Shown here: positions 32,381-41,713 of the stretch, in pieces
Layout of the letters: each line of letters starts with the position of its first letter
Numbering within the stretch: position 1 is the first letter of the stretch
NCBI GenBank assembly: GCA_964508655.1
Contig: CAZDUO010000013.1
Coordinates: 1-56,796 of the forward strand
Direction of reading: 5' to 3'
Length of the DNA: 56,796 nucleotides
DNA from: VBAS01 sp964508655
Lineage (GTDB): Bacteria; Bacteroidota; Bacteroidia; Chitinophagales; Chitinophagaceae
Notes under the pieces: model-generated
Databases searched by the model: none
Seen by the model: only the letters and a program-made list of their open reading frames with translations
What the model was told of the DNA's origin: nothing
Translations under genes and position numbers: made by a program

Positions 32381-35300
32381 ATGAATAAATATTGGCAAAG
32401 TATCGGTGAGTTGAAAGGAAGTGAGGAACTGGCAAAAAGAATTGAAAACGAATTCAGCGAGGAGCTTCCTTTTGAAGACAGCAAAGGAAATGGCTGGCTG
32501 GATGCCAGGGCGCCGCGTCGTGATTTTCTGAAATATCTTGGCTTCAGCACAACAGCAGCAGCCATTGCCGCCGGTTGTAAAATGCCGGTAAAGAAAGCGG
32601 TACCTTTTGCCAACAAACCCGCCGATGTGGTGCCGGGTGTGGCAAAATACTATGCCACTACCTATGTGCAGGACGGCGATATCCTTCCGGTGCTTGCCAA
32701 AGTAAGAGACGGGCGGCCTATAAAAATTGAAGGCAACGATTTATGTTCTTTCACAAAAGGCGGCACATCCGCAAGGGCTCAGGCTTCGGTGCTCGATTTG
32801 TATGACACCAACCGCCTCACGCATCCAAAAAGAAAAGCAAACGGCAGGTTCGAAGAGGTTCCCACCTTTGAGCAATTTGATAAACTGGTGGCTGATGCCA
32901 TGGCAGGAGTGAGCAATCCTGTTTTGCTTACCAGCACACTTACTTCACCCACCACAAAAGAAATTATTGCAAAATACCCGGGCTTAAAGCATGTGCAGTA
33001 TGATGCCGATTCATTCAGCGGCATGCTGCTGGCCAACGAAGCCACATTCGGCAAACGAGCAATCCCGTCATACAATTTTGATAAAGCAAAAGTGATTGTA
33101 AGCCTTGGCGCCGACTTTCTTGCCACCTGGCTCAGCCCGGTGGAGTTTGCCCGCCAGTATGCACAGAACAGGAAGATAAATGAAAAGAATCCTGTGATGA
33201 GCAAGCATTACCAGTTTGAAAGTTTTCTAAGCACAACCGGGGCCAGCGCCGATGAGCGGTTTACACACCGCCCTTCCGAAGCAGGACCGGTAGCTCTTGC
33301 TTTGTATGCAGCCTTGCCTGGCAATGCCGCCACACATCCGTTGAGCGATAAAGTGAAGGAAGGAATAAAAAAAGCTGCAGCCGACCTGGTTGCAAATAAA
33401 GGCGCTGCACTGGTAATAAGCGGCAGCAATGATGTGAATGTGCAAATCATCGTGAATGCCATCAACAACACCATCGGCGCTTATGGCAATACAATTGACT
33501 GGAGTACCACATTGAACTACCGCCAGGGTATTGATGCCGAAATAGCCCAACTGGTAACCGACATGAATGATGGTAAGGTGGGCGCATTGATGATATATGG
33601 CGCTAACCCGCTTTACAATTATCATGATGCGGAAAAACTACGGGCCGCCATGGCAAAAGTGAAGGTGAAGATTTCATTCAACGAGTACCTGGATGAAACC
33701 ACCGAAGCATGCGATTACCTGATTCCGGCCCCCCATTTTCTCGAAAGTTGGGGCGATGCCGAACCGAAATCGGGCTACACAAGTTTTATACAGCCCACCA
33801 TTCACCCGCTGTTTAAAACAAGAGCTTTCCAAACCTCACTTTTGAAATGGAGTGGTAACACATTAGCTGCCGGGACCGACTACGAAACCTTTTTTAAAAA
33901 TTACTGGACTGCAAAGCTTGGCTCTGCCGCCGCTTTTGATTTAGCGCTGCAAAATGGAGTTATAGAACCAGCAGCCACCGCACCTTCAGCCGGCACTTTC
34001 AATACGGCCCATGTAGAGGCTGCAGCAGCAGCAATTTCTGCAACGAAAAAAGGGGGTGATATTGAATTGGTACTTTACCAGAAAGTATCAATAGGCACCG
34101 GCAAACAGGCTACCAACCCCTGGCTGCAGGAACTGCCCGACCCAATCACCAAGGCTACATGGGATAATTATGTAATGATGAGCATGCCCATGGCAAAAAA
34201 AGTAGTCGGCATTGACCTGGCCGGCGGTTCAGAAAAGCATATCAACAATTACGAGTTTTATCCCGAAAAGCCGGTAGTAAAAATAACTGTGGGGCAAAAA
34301 TCCATGGAGCTGCCTGTGCTGGTTATTCCCGGTATGGATGCAAACACTGTTGCCTTAGCGCTTGGTTACGGCAGAAGCGAAAGCATGGGTAAGGTGGCCG
34401 GTAATGTGGGAGGGAATGCATATATGTTCAGTTCTTCCAATGGTACTGCACGTGACTATTTTTCCAGTGCAGATGTAAAACTGGAAAAAACCGGCCGCAC
34501 ACACAGGGTAGCACAAACACAAATACATAATTCGTACGAGAACAGAACCGAGGTGGTGAAAGAAACCTCGATGGCTTCATTCAAAAAAAATCCCAACCAG
34601 TTTAAAGCCTTTCGCGAAAAATTGGCTGAGGATTATGCACCCAAAACCGGTGACTACCGCAAGGAATCAACCATTTACCCCGATCATCCGCAACCGGGGC
34701 TGAAATGGGGTATGAGTATTGACATGAACAGCTGCGTAGCCTGTGGCGCCTGCGTGGTGGCTTGTCATGCAGAAAATAATGTGCCGGTAGTTGGCAAAGG
34801 AGAAGTAGCCCGCTATCATGATATGCACTGGCTGCGCATTGACCGCTACTTTGTAACCAGTGAAAATGCTGATGACCTGAAAGCCGTGGTGTTTCAACCC
34901 ATGCTTTGCCAGCACTGCGATAATGCACCCTGCGAAAATGTGTGCCCGGTGGCTGCCACCAACCACAGCGCCGAAGGCATTAACCAGATGGCTTATAACC
35001 GCTGCATCGGCACAAGATATTGCGCCAACAACTGTCCTTATAAGGTGCGTCGTTTCAACTGGGCCGATTATACCGGCGCCGACAGTTTCCCCGACAACCA
35101 GGATCAGAAACTGGTTGGCAAGCTTGACCCCGTGGTGTTCCAGATGAACGATGAACTTTCACGCATGGTGCTGAACCCCGATGTGACGGTGCGTTCAAGA
35201 GGAGTGATTGAAAAATGTTCTTTCTGTATCCAACGGGTGCAGGAAGCCAAGCTGAAAGCAAAAAAGGAAAACCGGGTATTGGCCGATGGTGATGCAAAAA

Positions 35301-35557
35301 CAGCCTGCATGCAGGCCTGCCCTACCGAAGCCATTGTGTTCGGCAATGTGCATGATAAAGAAAGCCGGGTGGCAAAAATGCGGGAAGAAAATGAACAGCG
35401 CCTGTTCTATGTGATTGAGCAATTGCACACACTGCCCAATGTGAACTACCTGGCCAAAATCAGGAATACAAGTGAGATACTTGAAATGGTACATCACGAA
35501 GTGGAGAAAGAGGAAGGACATAACACAGAAGAAAAGCAAACCAAAGGGACGCATTAA
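32381..35557 (+). CDS. actB: Alternative complex III subunit ActB, TAT-exported molybdopterin-type/Fe-S protein
   Basis: The large iron-sulfur subunit of alternative complex III, 1058 aa from the ATG at 32381 (MNKYWQSIGEL, the usual family start). A twin-arginine signal RRDFLKYLGF is internal to a 60-residue leader, as expected for this family, and is followed by AAAIAAGC, a possible lipobox. Residues about 60-750 form a molybdopterin-oxidoreductase-like domain, which in ACIII carries no cofactor. From residue 785 a ferredoxin-like domain has four cysteine clusters: CVACGACVVACH, CQHCDNAPCENVCP, CIGTRYCANNCPY and CSFCIQ...CMQACP. In most genomes actC follows directly; here two unrelated genes intervene. 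Confidence 0.95.
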   Translation: MNKYWQSIGELKGSEELAKRIENEFSEELPFEDSKGNGWLDARAPRRDFLKYLGFSTTAAAIAAGCKMPVKKAVPFANKPADVVPGVAKYYATTYVQDGDILPVLAKVRDGRPIKIEGNDLCSFTKGGTSARAQASVLDLYDTNRLTHPKRKANGRFEEVPTFEQFDKLVADAMAGVSNPVLLTSTLTSPTTKEIIAKYPGLKHVQYDADSFSGMLLANEATFGKRAIPSYNFDKAKVIVSLGADFLATWLSPVEFARQYAQNRKINEKNPVMSKHYQFESFLSTTGASADERFTHRPSEAGPVALALYAALPGNAATHPLSDKVKEGIKKAAADLVANKGAALVISGSNDVNVQIIVNAINNTIGAYGNTIDWSTTLNYRQGIDAEIAQLVTDMNDGKVGALMIYGANPLYNYHDAEKLRAAMAKVKVKISFNEYLDETTEACDYLIPAPHFLESWGDAEPKSGYTSFIQPTIHPLFKTRAFQTSLLKWSGNTLAAGTDYETFFKNYWTAKLGSAAAFDLALQNGVIEPAATAPSAGTFNTAHVEAAAAAISATKKGGDIELVLYQKVSIGTGKQATNPWLQELPDPITKATWDNYVMMSMPMAKKVVGIDLAGGSEKHINNYEFYPEKPVVKITVGQKSMELPVLVIPGMDANTVALALGYGRSESMGKVAGNVGGNAYMFSSSNGTARDYFSSADVKLEKTGRTHRVAQTQIHNSYENRTEVVKETSMASFKKNPNQFKAFREKLAEDYAPKTGDYRKESTIYPDHPQPGLKWGMSIDMNSCVACGACVVACHAENNVPVVGKGEVARYHDMHWLRIDRYFVTSENADDLKAVVFQPMLCQHCDNAPCENVCPVAATNHSAEGINQMAYNRCIGTRYCANNCPYKVRRFNWADYTGADSFPDNQDQKLVGKLDPVVFQMNDELSRMVLNPDVTVRSRGVIEKCSFCIQRVQEAKLKAKKENRVLADGDAKTACMQACPTEAIVFGNVHDKESRVAKMREENEQRLFYVIEQLHTLPNVNYLAKIRNTSEILEMVHHEVEKEEGHNTEEKQTKGTH

Positions 35558-35574
35558 AAATTGATTATCAAAAG

Positions 35575-37014
35575 ATGAATTCAAGCCCGAAAATATTTAT
35601 TCTAATTATTATACCTATTCAGTCATTAGTTTTCTCATGTAGAAAGGAGAAAAACTTTCTTGATGAAGATTTGGCTCGGGTGGCTGAGGATGATTTGTTT
35701 TTTGAGAGAAACAATGGGTTGAAAGGCTATTTCAATTATATTAATTCCGGTGAATCCGGAGAAGGATTTATAAATAAAATGATCGAGCAGTTTCGAATTT
35801 TAGATTTAGGTATAGGCTTTTCAAGTGGGGTAAAAGCTAAATATGGCTATCCTAATTGGGATCTAAGCATTGTTTTGAAGAATGATAATAAACTTAAAAC
35901 TCTTGTAACACCGTTTGTAAACGGAGATAGTATAACTGCATTACTTTTTAGCTATCAAATTGACCCTCTCAGAACTAATTATAAGATTTATAATAAGATA
36001 AACGACTATTTATTTCCTGAATCTGGTGATAAAGAAGGGAAGACATTTTCTAGGGAATCTTTAGAAAGTTTATTTATTGTAGCGAAGAAAAGTTTAGATT
36101 TTTCTAAAACCCGAAACGATTTTACCTTATTTAACCAGAATTCAAGAACTGTAATTAACTGGATGTGCTGGAATTACTACGCTACTTATACTACCTCAGG
36201 CGGCCAGGTAACAGCTTGGGCAACTACACCTCAATGTACTTATACCATTACATATGTTCCCGATGACTCCGAAAACTATAATGAGTATTTAGAACATGAT
36301 CAGGGCGGAGGAGGTGGCACTATTGAGAATTGGACTTATACATCTGCGGTGAGTCCTAACCAACATATTATTGATTCATTACAGGGCTATCCTTGTGCTC
36401 AAGATATATTAGCAAATTTGCCTGGCTGTAATAATGAAATTGATTCGATTTTAATAGGTGTTTTTGGAATAAATGAAGATGTAAACTTAAAATTCAAACC
36501 GAATTTAGTATTAACAAAAGATAGTCTGGATGGTTACACTACCTTTCCCGGTGGATCCGCTTCCTTTTATGATCAAACAATCCAATTAAATCCCTGGGTC
36601 TTGCAATATTCAACCAAGGAATATATTGCCGCTGTAATAATACATGAGTCTATACATGCTGTTATTGATTATTGGAGAAATCAATATCTAACTCATCAAA
36701 TTGATTCAAACCAATTTAAAAGTATGTTTCCCATATTTTGGGATGGATATAGAATAAGATCAGATGGCGAGTTAGCTCAGCATAATGAAATGGCTAACTC
36801 CTATATTGACATTTTCAAAAGATATTTAAAAGTTCTTACACCAAACATTAATGAGGATATGGCAAATGCTTTGGCTTGGGGGGGGCTGCACAAAACAACA
36901 AGTTGGGCAGCGAGGAGTGATACATTACAAATTTTACATTATAATCGATTAGCAAGACGAGATGGAGCTGATACTACTTCGTTTCAGAATTATAATTTGA
37001 ATAAATGTGATTAA
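35575..37014 (+). CDS. Lipoprotein with an HExxH zinc-peptidase motif, inserted in the act operon
   Basis: I do not recognise this 479-aa family. It has a lipoprotein signal (LVFSC, Cys22), an N-terminal part without clear motifs, a Gly-rich linker (QGGGGGT, about 243-249), and a C-terminal domain with HESIH at residues 357-361 (IIHESIHAVIDYW). The motif is the HExxH of zinc-dependent metallopeptidases, and the following GELAQHNEMANSY could supply a third ligand. The gene is visibly richer in A+T than all neighbours, with many AAT, ATA, TTA and AGA codons, which suggests acquisition. It lies 17 nt after actB and one base before the start of the next gene. A modular effector-like lipoprotein is one reading; nothing proves it. 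Confidence 0.85.
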   Translation: MNSSPKIFILIIIPIQSLVFSCRKEKNFLDEDLARVAEDDLFFERNNGLKGYFNYINSGESGEGFINKMIEQFRILDLGIGFSSGVKAKYGYPNWDLSIVLKNDNKLKTLVTPFVNGDSITALLFSYQIDPLRTNYKIYNKINDYLFPESGDKEGKTFSRESLESLFIVAKKSLDFSKTRNDFTLFNQNSRTVINWMCWNYYATYTTSGGQVTAWATTPQCTYTITYVPDDSENYNEYLEHDQGGGGGTIENWTYTSAVSPNQHIIDSLQGYPCAQDILANLPGCNNEIDSILIGVFGINEDVNLKFKPNLVLTKDSLDGYTTFPGGSASFYDQTIQLNPWVLQYSTKEYIAAVIIHESIHAVIDYWRNQYLTHQIDSNQFKSMFPIFWDGYRIRSDGELAQHNEMANSYIDIFKRYLKVLTPNINEDMANALAWGGLHKTTSWAARSDTLQILHYNRLARRDGADTTSFQNYNLNKCD

Positions 37015-37015
37015 T

Positions 37016-37492
37016 ATGGATAGTATCAAAATAATTCTTGCTTTAGCTGTCTGGTTTGTGTCGGGTTGCAAAACACTTGCGCAGAATATAAATATTGATT
37101 CAAGTTTGGAAAGAGAAATTCACAACGTATTAAAAAAGTATCCTGAAAACCTGGCAAGCAATAATGAAAGTGCTTTCATTTTGGTAAAGGTTCTTCTAAC
37201 TACCAATAATAATATAAAAATTTCTGCAGTGAACAATTCTAATGAAAACTTAGTGAGTTACATTATAGAAAATTTAAGAAAGGTAAGATTTGATAAATAT
37301 GTGCAAAACAATGAGGCTCTATTAATACCCATTTTTTTCTTAGATATCGATAGCTATGACAAAAATGAGAATAATTTAAAAGTGGATAAGCTGTCATTTG
37401 ATATTGTAGATCAAAGTGAAAAATCTTTTGAAAAAATAGTATTAATGCGACCTTTTAAGATAATTTCTCCTTCGACAAAAAGAACACAATGA
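37016..37492 (+). CDS. Small exported protein coupled to the HExxH lipoprotein
   Basis: 158 aa from the ATG at 37016, one base after the upstream stop codon; a GTG at 37007 overlapping that gene is possible. The N-terminus (MDSIKIILALAVWFVSGC) is a lipoprotein signal with Cys18. The mature part is beta/alpha with VKVLLTTNNNIKISAVNNSN then LVSYIIENLRKVRFDKY, a pattern loosely like the TonB C-terminal fold. It is as A+T-rich as its partner and has the same strand and near-zero spacing, so the two are one translational unit. Roles such as partner, chaperone or inhibitor of the HExxH protein are inference only. Confidence 0.8.
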   Translation: MDSIKIILALAVWFVSGCKTLAQNINIDSSLEREIHNVLKKYPENLASNNESAFILVKVLLTTNNNIKISAVNNSNENLVSYIIENLRKVRFDKYVQNNEALLIPIFFLDIDSYDKNENNLKVDKLSFDIVDQSEKSFEKIVLMRPFKIISPSTKRTQ

Positions 37493-37566
37493 AAACCTTT
37501 TAAAATTGAGTAAGGAGAAAAAAGAGTTTTTGAATTTGGAATTTGTTATTGTAATTATTAAAGAAT

Positions 37567-39021
37567 ATGGGATTAATCAGGTACGAATCGCAGGTAAGAC
37601 CTCCGTTGATTGAAGGCGGAAAAGATTATCACCAGGTAACAGAAGACATCTGCCGGCCGGTGGAAGCAAAACCTACCCGTGCATGGTGGATCGGGTTTTT
37701 GATTTCCGTGGCTTTCCTCGTGTTCGGCATTGTGTCGGTGACGATGCAGGTGATTTATGGCGTGGGTCAATGGAACCTGAATAAAACTGTAGGCTGGGGC
37801 TGGGACATCACCAACTTTGTGTGGTGGATCGGTATCGGTCATGCCGGTACGCTTATCTCCGCCATTCTTTTACTCTTTCGCCAGGGCTGGCGTACAGGTG
37901 TGAACCGTGCGGCTGAAGCCATGACCATATTTGCTGTGATGTGCGCCGGGCAGTTTCCCATCTGGCACATGGGCCGTGTGTGGATGGCTTTCTTCACCCT
38001 GCCTTATCCCAATACAAGAGGCCCGCTTTGGGTGAACTTTAACTCGCCACTCCTCTGGGACGTTTTTGCCATCTCCACGTACTTCACCGTTTCACTTTTG
38101 TTCTGGTACAGCGGATTGATTCCCGATGTGGCCACGCTGCGTGACAGGGCAAAGAAAAAATGGAGAAAACTTTTTTATGGCGTTGCCGCTTTTGGATGGA
38201 CTGGCAGCACCAAACACTGGCAGCGCCACGAAGCGCTTTCGCTGGTGCTGGCCGGGCTGAGCACACCGCTTGTGCTGTCAGTACACACCATCGTGTCTTT
38301 CGACTTCGCCACATCCGTAGTTCCGGGCTGGCACACTACCATCTTTCCTCCCTACTTCGTTGCCGGCGCCATCTTTTCGGGTTTTGCCATGGTGCAAACA
38401 CTGCTGGTGGTGACAAGAAAAGTGCTGGGGCTTGAACAATACATCACCATTGAGCATATTGATGTGATGAATAAAATCATTGTGCTGACAGGTTCCATAG
38501 TGGGGATTGCCTATCTCACTGAGCTGTTTATTGCTTGGTATGGCGCCAGCACGTATGAATGGTATGCATTTAAAGAAAACCGGGTGAACCTGAACAGCCC
38601 CTATGGCTGGGCCTACTGGCTGATGATGGGATGCAATGTTCTGTCACCTCAGATCTTCTGGATTCGCAAAATGCGAAGAAGCCTGCTGGTGACTTTCTTC
38701 ATGAGCATACTGGTGAACATCGGGATGTGGTTTGAACGGTTTGTGATTATCGTAACCTCTGTTTACCGTGAATACCTGCCGGCAGCCTGGAGCACTTATT
38801 ACCGCCCCACCATCTGGGAAGTTGGCTTTTACATGGGAACTTTCGGTTTGTTCTTTACCTGTTATTTCCTGTTTGCAAAATTCTTCCCTGTAATAGCGTG
38901 TGCTGAAATAAAACATATACTGAAGAAAAACGGCGATATACAAAAAGAGAATATGACCCGGCTAGAACAGCAATCGCCGGAAGAGTTTGCCATGGATCAC
39001 TCGCATGATCATGGGGCATAG
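37567..39021 (+). CDS. actC: Alternative complex III subunit ActC, NrfD-like membrane protein
   Basis: Quinol-binding integral membrane subunit of alternative complex III (NrfD/polysulfide reductase family), 484 aa with about ten transmembrane helices. The N-terminal VRPPLIEGGKDYHQVTEDI and the segments FVWWIGIGHAGTLISAILLL and GQFPIWHMGRVW are typical. The C-terminus is short and His-rich (MDHSHDHGA). It starts 74 nt after the inserted gene pair. The sequence between holds AATTTGG-type units (37532-37545) like those near the four-helix-bundle gene. Confidence 0.95.
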   Translation: MGLIRYESQVRPPLIEGGKDYHQVTEDICRPVEAKPTRAWWIGFLISVAFLVFGIVSVTMQVIYGVGQWNLNKTVGWGWDITNFVWWIGIGHAGTLISAILLLFRQGWRTGVNRAAEAMTIFAVMCAGQFPIWHMGRVWMAFFTLPYPNTRGPLWVNFNSPLLWDVFAISTYFTVSLLFWYSGLIPDVATLRDRAKKKWRKLFYGVAAFGWTGSTKHWQRHEALSLVLAGLSTPLVLSVHTIVSFDFATSVVPGWHTTIFPPYFVAGAIFSGFAMVQTLLVVTRKVLGLEQYITIEHIDVMNKIIVLTGSIVGIAYLTELFIAWYGASTYEWYAFKENRVNLNSPYGWAYWLMMGCNVLSPQIFWIRKMRRSLLVTFFMSILVNIGMWFERFVIIVTSVYREYLPAAWSTYYRPTIWEVGFYMGTFGLFFTCYFLFAKFFPVIACAEIKHILKKNGDIQKENMTRLEQQSPEEFAMDHSHDHGA

Positions 39022-39027
39022 ATGGAT

Positions 39028-39057
39028 TATGGTTTGTAGTTTATGGTTTGTGGTTGT
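39028..39057. repeat. Short tandem repeat between actC and actD
   Basis: Two units of TTATGGTTTGTRG in the 109-nt gap between actC and actD. A simple-sequence stretch of unknown effect. Confidence 0.5.
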
Positions 39058-39130
39058 TGAGATGGGGTTTTATAGGTTTAAAAAGTTTTAAAGATTTAAG
39101 AGGTTCTTTTGGGATTTTGAATTAATTATT

Positions 39131-39724
39131 ATGGCTATAAAAAAATACATAGTCGGCAATTTTGATGACGAGGCAGTGTTGTTTCCCGCCGTAAAAAAAG
39201 TGCGGAAGACAGGGTATAAAATTCATGATGTATTCACGCCATTCCCCATTCACGGGCTTGACAAGGCAATGGGACTGCGTGATACCAGCCTGCACACCGC
39301 CGGTTTCATCTATGCCATCACGGGCACGGCCACGGCGCTGGGTTTTATTTCATGGGCATTGGCTTACGACTGGCCGATTAACTTCGGAGGCAAACCCTTC
39401 TTTTCCTTGCCGGCATGGATACCCATCACCTTTGAGCTGACAGTATTGTTTTCCTCAGTAGGCATGGTACTTACTTTTTGCTACCTGTGCCAGTTGGCGC
39501 CTTTTGTGAAGAAAGACCATTTCAATCCCCGCTCAACAGATGATCTGTTTGTGATGGCGCTGGAATGCACGGATAAAACCAACGAAGCCGAAGCGCTGGC
39601 ATTTTTACAAAGTCTCGGTGCAAAAGATGTAAAAGTGGATTACCGTGAAGACCGCTGGTGGCTTGGCCGTTACGACCGGGAAAGAAAATTTTTTGAAAAA
39701 GAAACAGAAGGAGTTACTGCATAA
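39131..39724 (+). CDS. actD: Alternative complex III subunit ActD (DUF3341)
   Basis: 197-aa membrane subunit of the complex. The DUF3341 fold has an N-terminal soluble part (IVGNFDDEAVLFPAVKKVR...GYKIHDVFTPFPIHGLDKAMGL), two transmembrane helices (about 58-80 and 98-120), with KPFFSLPAWIPITFELTVL between them, and a C-terminal ferredoxin-like tail (EALAFLQSLGAKDVKVDY). It bridges the membrane and cytoplasmic faces. Twelve nt separate it from actE. Confidence 0.94.
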   Translation: MAIKKYIVGNFDDEAVLFPAVKKVRKTGYKIHDVFTPFPIHGLDKAMGLRDTSLHTAGFIYAITGTATALGFISWALAYDWPINFGGKPFFSLPAWIPITFELTVLFSSVGMVLTFCYLCQLAPFVKKDHFNPRSTDDLFVMALECTDKTNEAEALAFLQSLGAKDVKVDYREDRWWLGRYDRERKFFEKETEGVTA

Positions 39725-39736
39725 AAAAAACCAGGA

Positions 39737-40360
39737 ATGAAAAAAGTTTTTATCATAACCGGTGTAGTTGCAATGAGCCTGGCAGTGGCCGGTTGCAGAA
39801 AAGGGAAAAGAGATCCCGGTAAAGTGTATATGCCGGATATGGCCTACAGCGTGGCTTACGAAACATACGCCCCCACTGATAAGCTGCAGGAAAAAGGAAT
39901 CAATTATGATGGCACACCGGTGGCAGGCACTGTAGCAAGGGATGATATGCCTGCATTTCCACTGGCAATGGACAGACCCGGCGATACCGCCAATTATGTT
40001 GCCTCCAAAAAGGTTGTAAACCCAATACCACCGCTAAATGCAACAGACTACCTGGAAGCTGCAAGATTATTCCTGGTGAACTGCGGCATCTGTCATGGCG
40101 ATAAACTGGATGGGCAGGGCCCGTTATTCAAAAGCGGCGCTTTTGCTGCTGCGCCAAAAGATTTAATTGGCGATCCGGTGGTTAGCAAAATGCCGGACGG
40201 ACAAATGTTTTATTCGGTTACGTACGGCATCCGTGCCATGGGCAGCTATGCTTCGCAGCTCAGCAGCAAACAGCGCTGGATGATTATTCATTATATAAAA
40301 GAAAAACAGGCTGACGCAGCTAAAACAGCTGCCACCGGCACAACAGCAGCCGCGAAATAA
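39737..40360 (+). CDS. actE: Alternative complex III subunit ActE, mono-haem cytochrome c lipoprotein
   Basis: 207-aa lipoprotein (LAVAGC, Cys20) with one CxxCH motif in NCGICHGDKLDGQG and a distal Met region in VSKMPDGQMFYSVTYG. It is the electron output subunit, near the cytochrome c/oxidase docking side. MPDMAYSVAYETYAP near the start is a family hallmark. The C-terminus is a low-complexity Ala/Thr/Lys tail. Confidence 0.95.
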   Translation: MKKVFIITGVVAMSLAVAGCRKGKRDPGKVYMPDMAYSVAYETYAPTDKLQEKGINYDGTPVAGTVARDDMPAFPLAMDRPGDTANYVASKKVVNPIPPLNATDYLEAARLFLVNCGICHGDKLDGQGPLFKSGAFAAAPKDLIGDPVVSKMPDGQMFYSVTYGIRAMGSYASQLSSKQRWMIIHYIKEKQADAAKTAATGTTAAAK

Positions 40361-40395
40361 AAGTTCATTTTGAAGATTTATAAAAGAAAAAACTG

Positions 40396-41622
40396 ATGTC
40401 AATCCGCGAACATTTTGAAATACCGAAGAAATACAGAATGTGGTCGTATGCACTGATGGGAATCGGGTTGCTTTCCATTGCCCTGTTGTATACCACACAT
40501 GGCGCCAGCAGCGATGAGCATGAGCGGTCACGCTTCTGGGCCAGCCTGCTGCAAAACAGTGTGTATTTTCTGCTACTGGTAAATGCTTCCATGTTTTTCA
40601 TTTGCGCCACCATACTTGGCTGGGGCGGGTGGCCTATTAGTTTTCGCCGGGTGCCCGAAGCCATTGCATCGGCCGTGCCGGTTATAGGAGTAATCTGCTT
40701 TGCTATTTTGCTGGCTATTGTTTTCGGCGGCGATCATGCCATTTATCACTGGACCGATACGGAGCATGTGCAGCATGATGACATTCTGAATCACAAAAAG
40801 GGATTTCTGAATAAAAATTTCTTTACTGTATGGACCCTGCTCACCATCGGGCTATGGGCAGCGCTGGGTAAAAAAATCAGGAACCTGTCGCTCAGCACCG
40901 ACAAAGGACATATACCGGTGGAGGAAGGAAAGAAATTTATCTGGAACAATACCGTGTGGGCTGCCATTTACCTGGTGGTGTTTGCACTTACCGTGATGTC
41001 AACCGCCCCCTGGCTCTGGCTGATGAGCATTGATGCCCACTGGTACAGCACCATGTACAGCTGGTACACGTTTGCCAGCACCTTTGTGGCCGGCATGTCG
41101 CTGATTGCGCTGTTTGTTATTTACCTGAAAAATAAAGGTTACCTGGAATACACCAGCGAAGAGCACATGCACGATTTGGGAAAATTCATGTTTGCTTTTT
41201 CAGTGTTCTGGACTTACCTCTGGTTCAGCCAGTACATGCTCATCTGGTACAGCAACCAGCCTGAAGAAACAAAATATTTCGAGCCCAGAGTGGAAGGACC
41301 TTACCGCGGTATTTTCTTTTTAAACATCATCATCAACTTCCTGGCGCCGCTGCTGCTGCTGATGAAGCGGGGCGCTAAAAGAAATTACACTACGGTAACC
41401 GTGCTGGCAGTACTGATTATTTTCGGTCACTGGCTCGACTTTTTCCAGATGGTACACCCGGGCCCGTCAACCGGTCATGTGCCGATGATGCTGTATGATA
41501 TTGGGGTGGGTCTTGGCTTTGTGGGATTGATAATGTTTGCAGCCGGCAATACGCTGGCCAAACATCCGCTGGTGCCCAAGAACCATCCGTTTTTTAAAGA
41601 AAGCGTTATTCATCATACCTGA
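40396..41622 (+). CDS. actF: Alternative complex III subunit ActF, NrfD-like
   Basis: 408-aa second NrfD-like membrane subunit of the complex, with about ten predicted helices, related to ActC. Recognisable parts are RRVPEAIASAVPVIGVICF, NHKKGFLNKNFF, YSWYTFASTFVAGMSL and the late DLGKFMFAFSVFWTYLWFSQ, with Tyr, His and Trp residues typical of the quinol-cytochrome c oxidoreductase quinone-binding subunit 2. Ends 91 nt before coxB. Confidence 0.95.
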   Translation: MSIREHFEIPKKYRMWSYALMGIGLLSIALLYTTHGASSDEHERSRFWASLLQNSVYFLLLVNASMFFICATILGWGGWPISFRRVPEAIASAVPVIGVICFAILLAIVFGGDHAIYHWTDTEHVQHDDILNHKKGFLNKNFFTVWTLLTIGLWAALGKKIRNLSLSTDKGHIPVEEGKKFIWNNTVWAAIYLVVFALTVMSTAPWLWLMSIDAHWYSTMYSWYTFASTFVAGMSLIALFVIYLKNKGYLEYTSEEHMHDLGKFMFAFSVFWTYLWFSQYMLIWYSNQPEETKYFEPRVEGPYRGIFFLNIIINFLAPLLLLMKRGAKRNYTTVTVLAVLIIFGHWLDFFQMVHPGPSTGHVPMMLYDIGVGLGFVGLIMFAAGNTLAKHPLVPKNHPFFKESVIHHT

Positions 41623-41713
41623 TGGGTGATGTGCAGGGACAGGAGAATGCCTGTAGCCGGATAAAAAATAAAACAGAAGAAATTTCAGACAATACAATTA
41701 TTTCTAAAATATT

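Noticed and set aside
35557..37509. AAAATTGA at both ends of the act insert as a proven target duplication
   Set aside because: Eight A/T-rich bases can recur by chance in such a segment; kept only as a weak hint.
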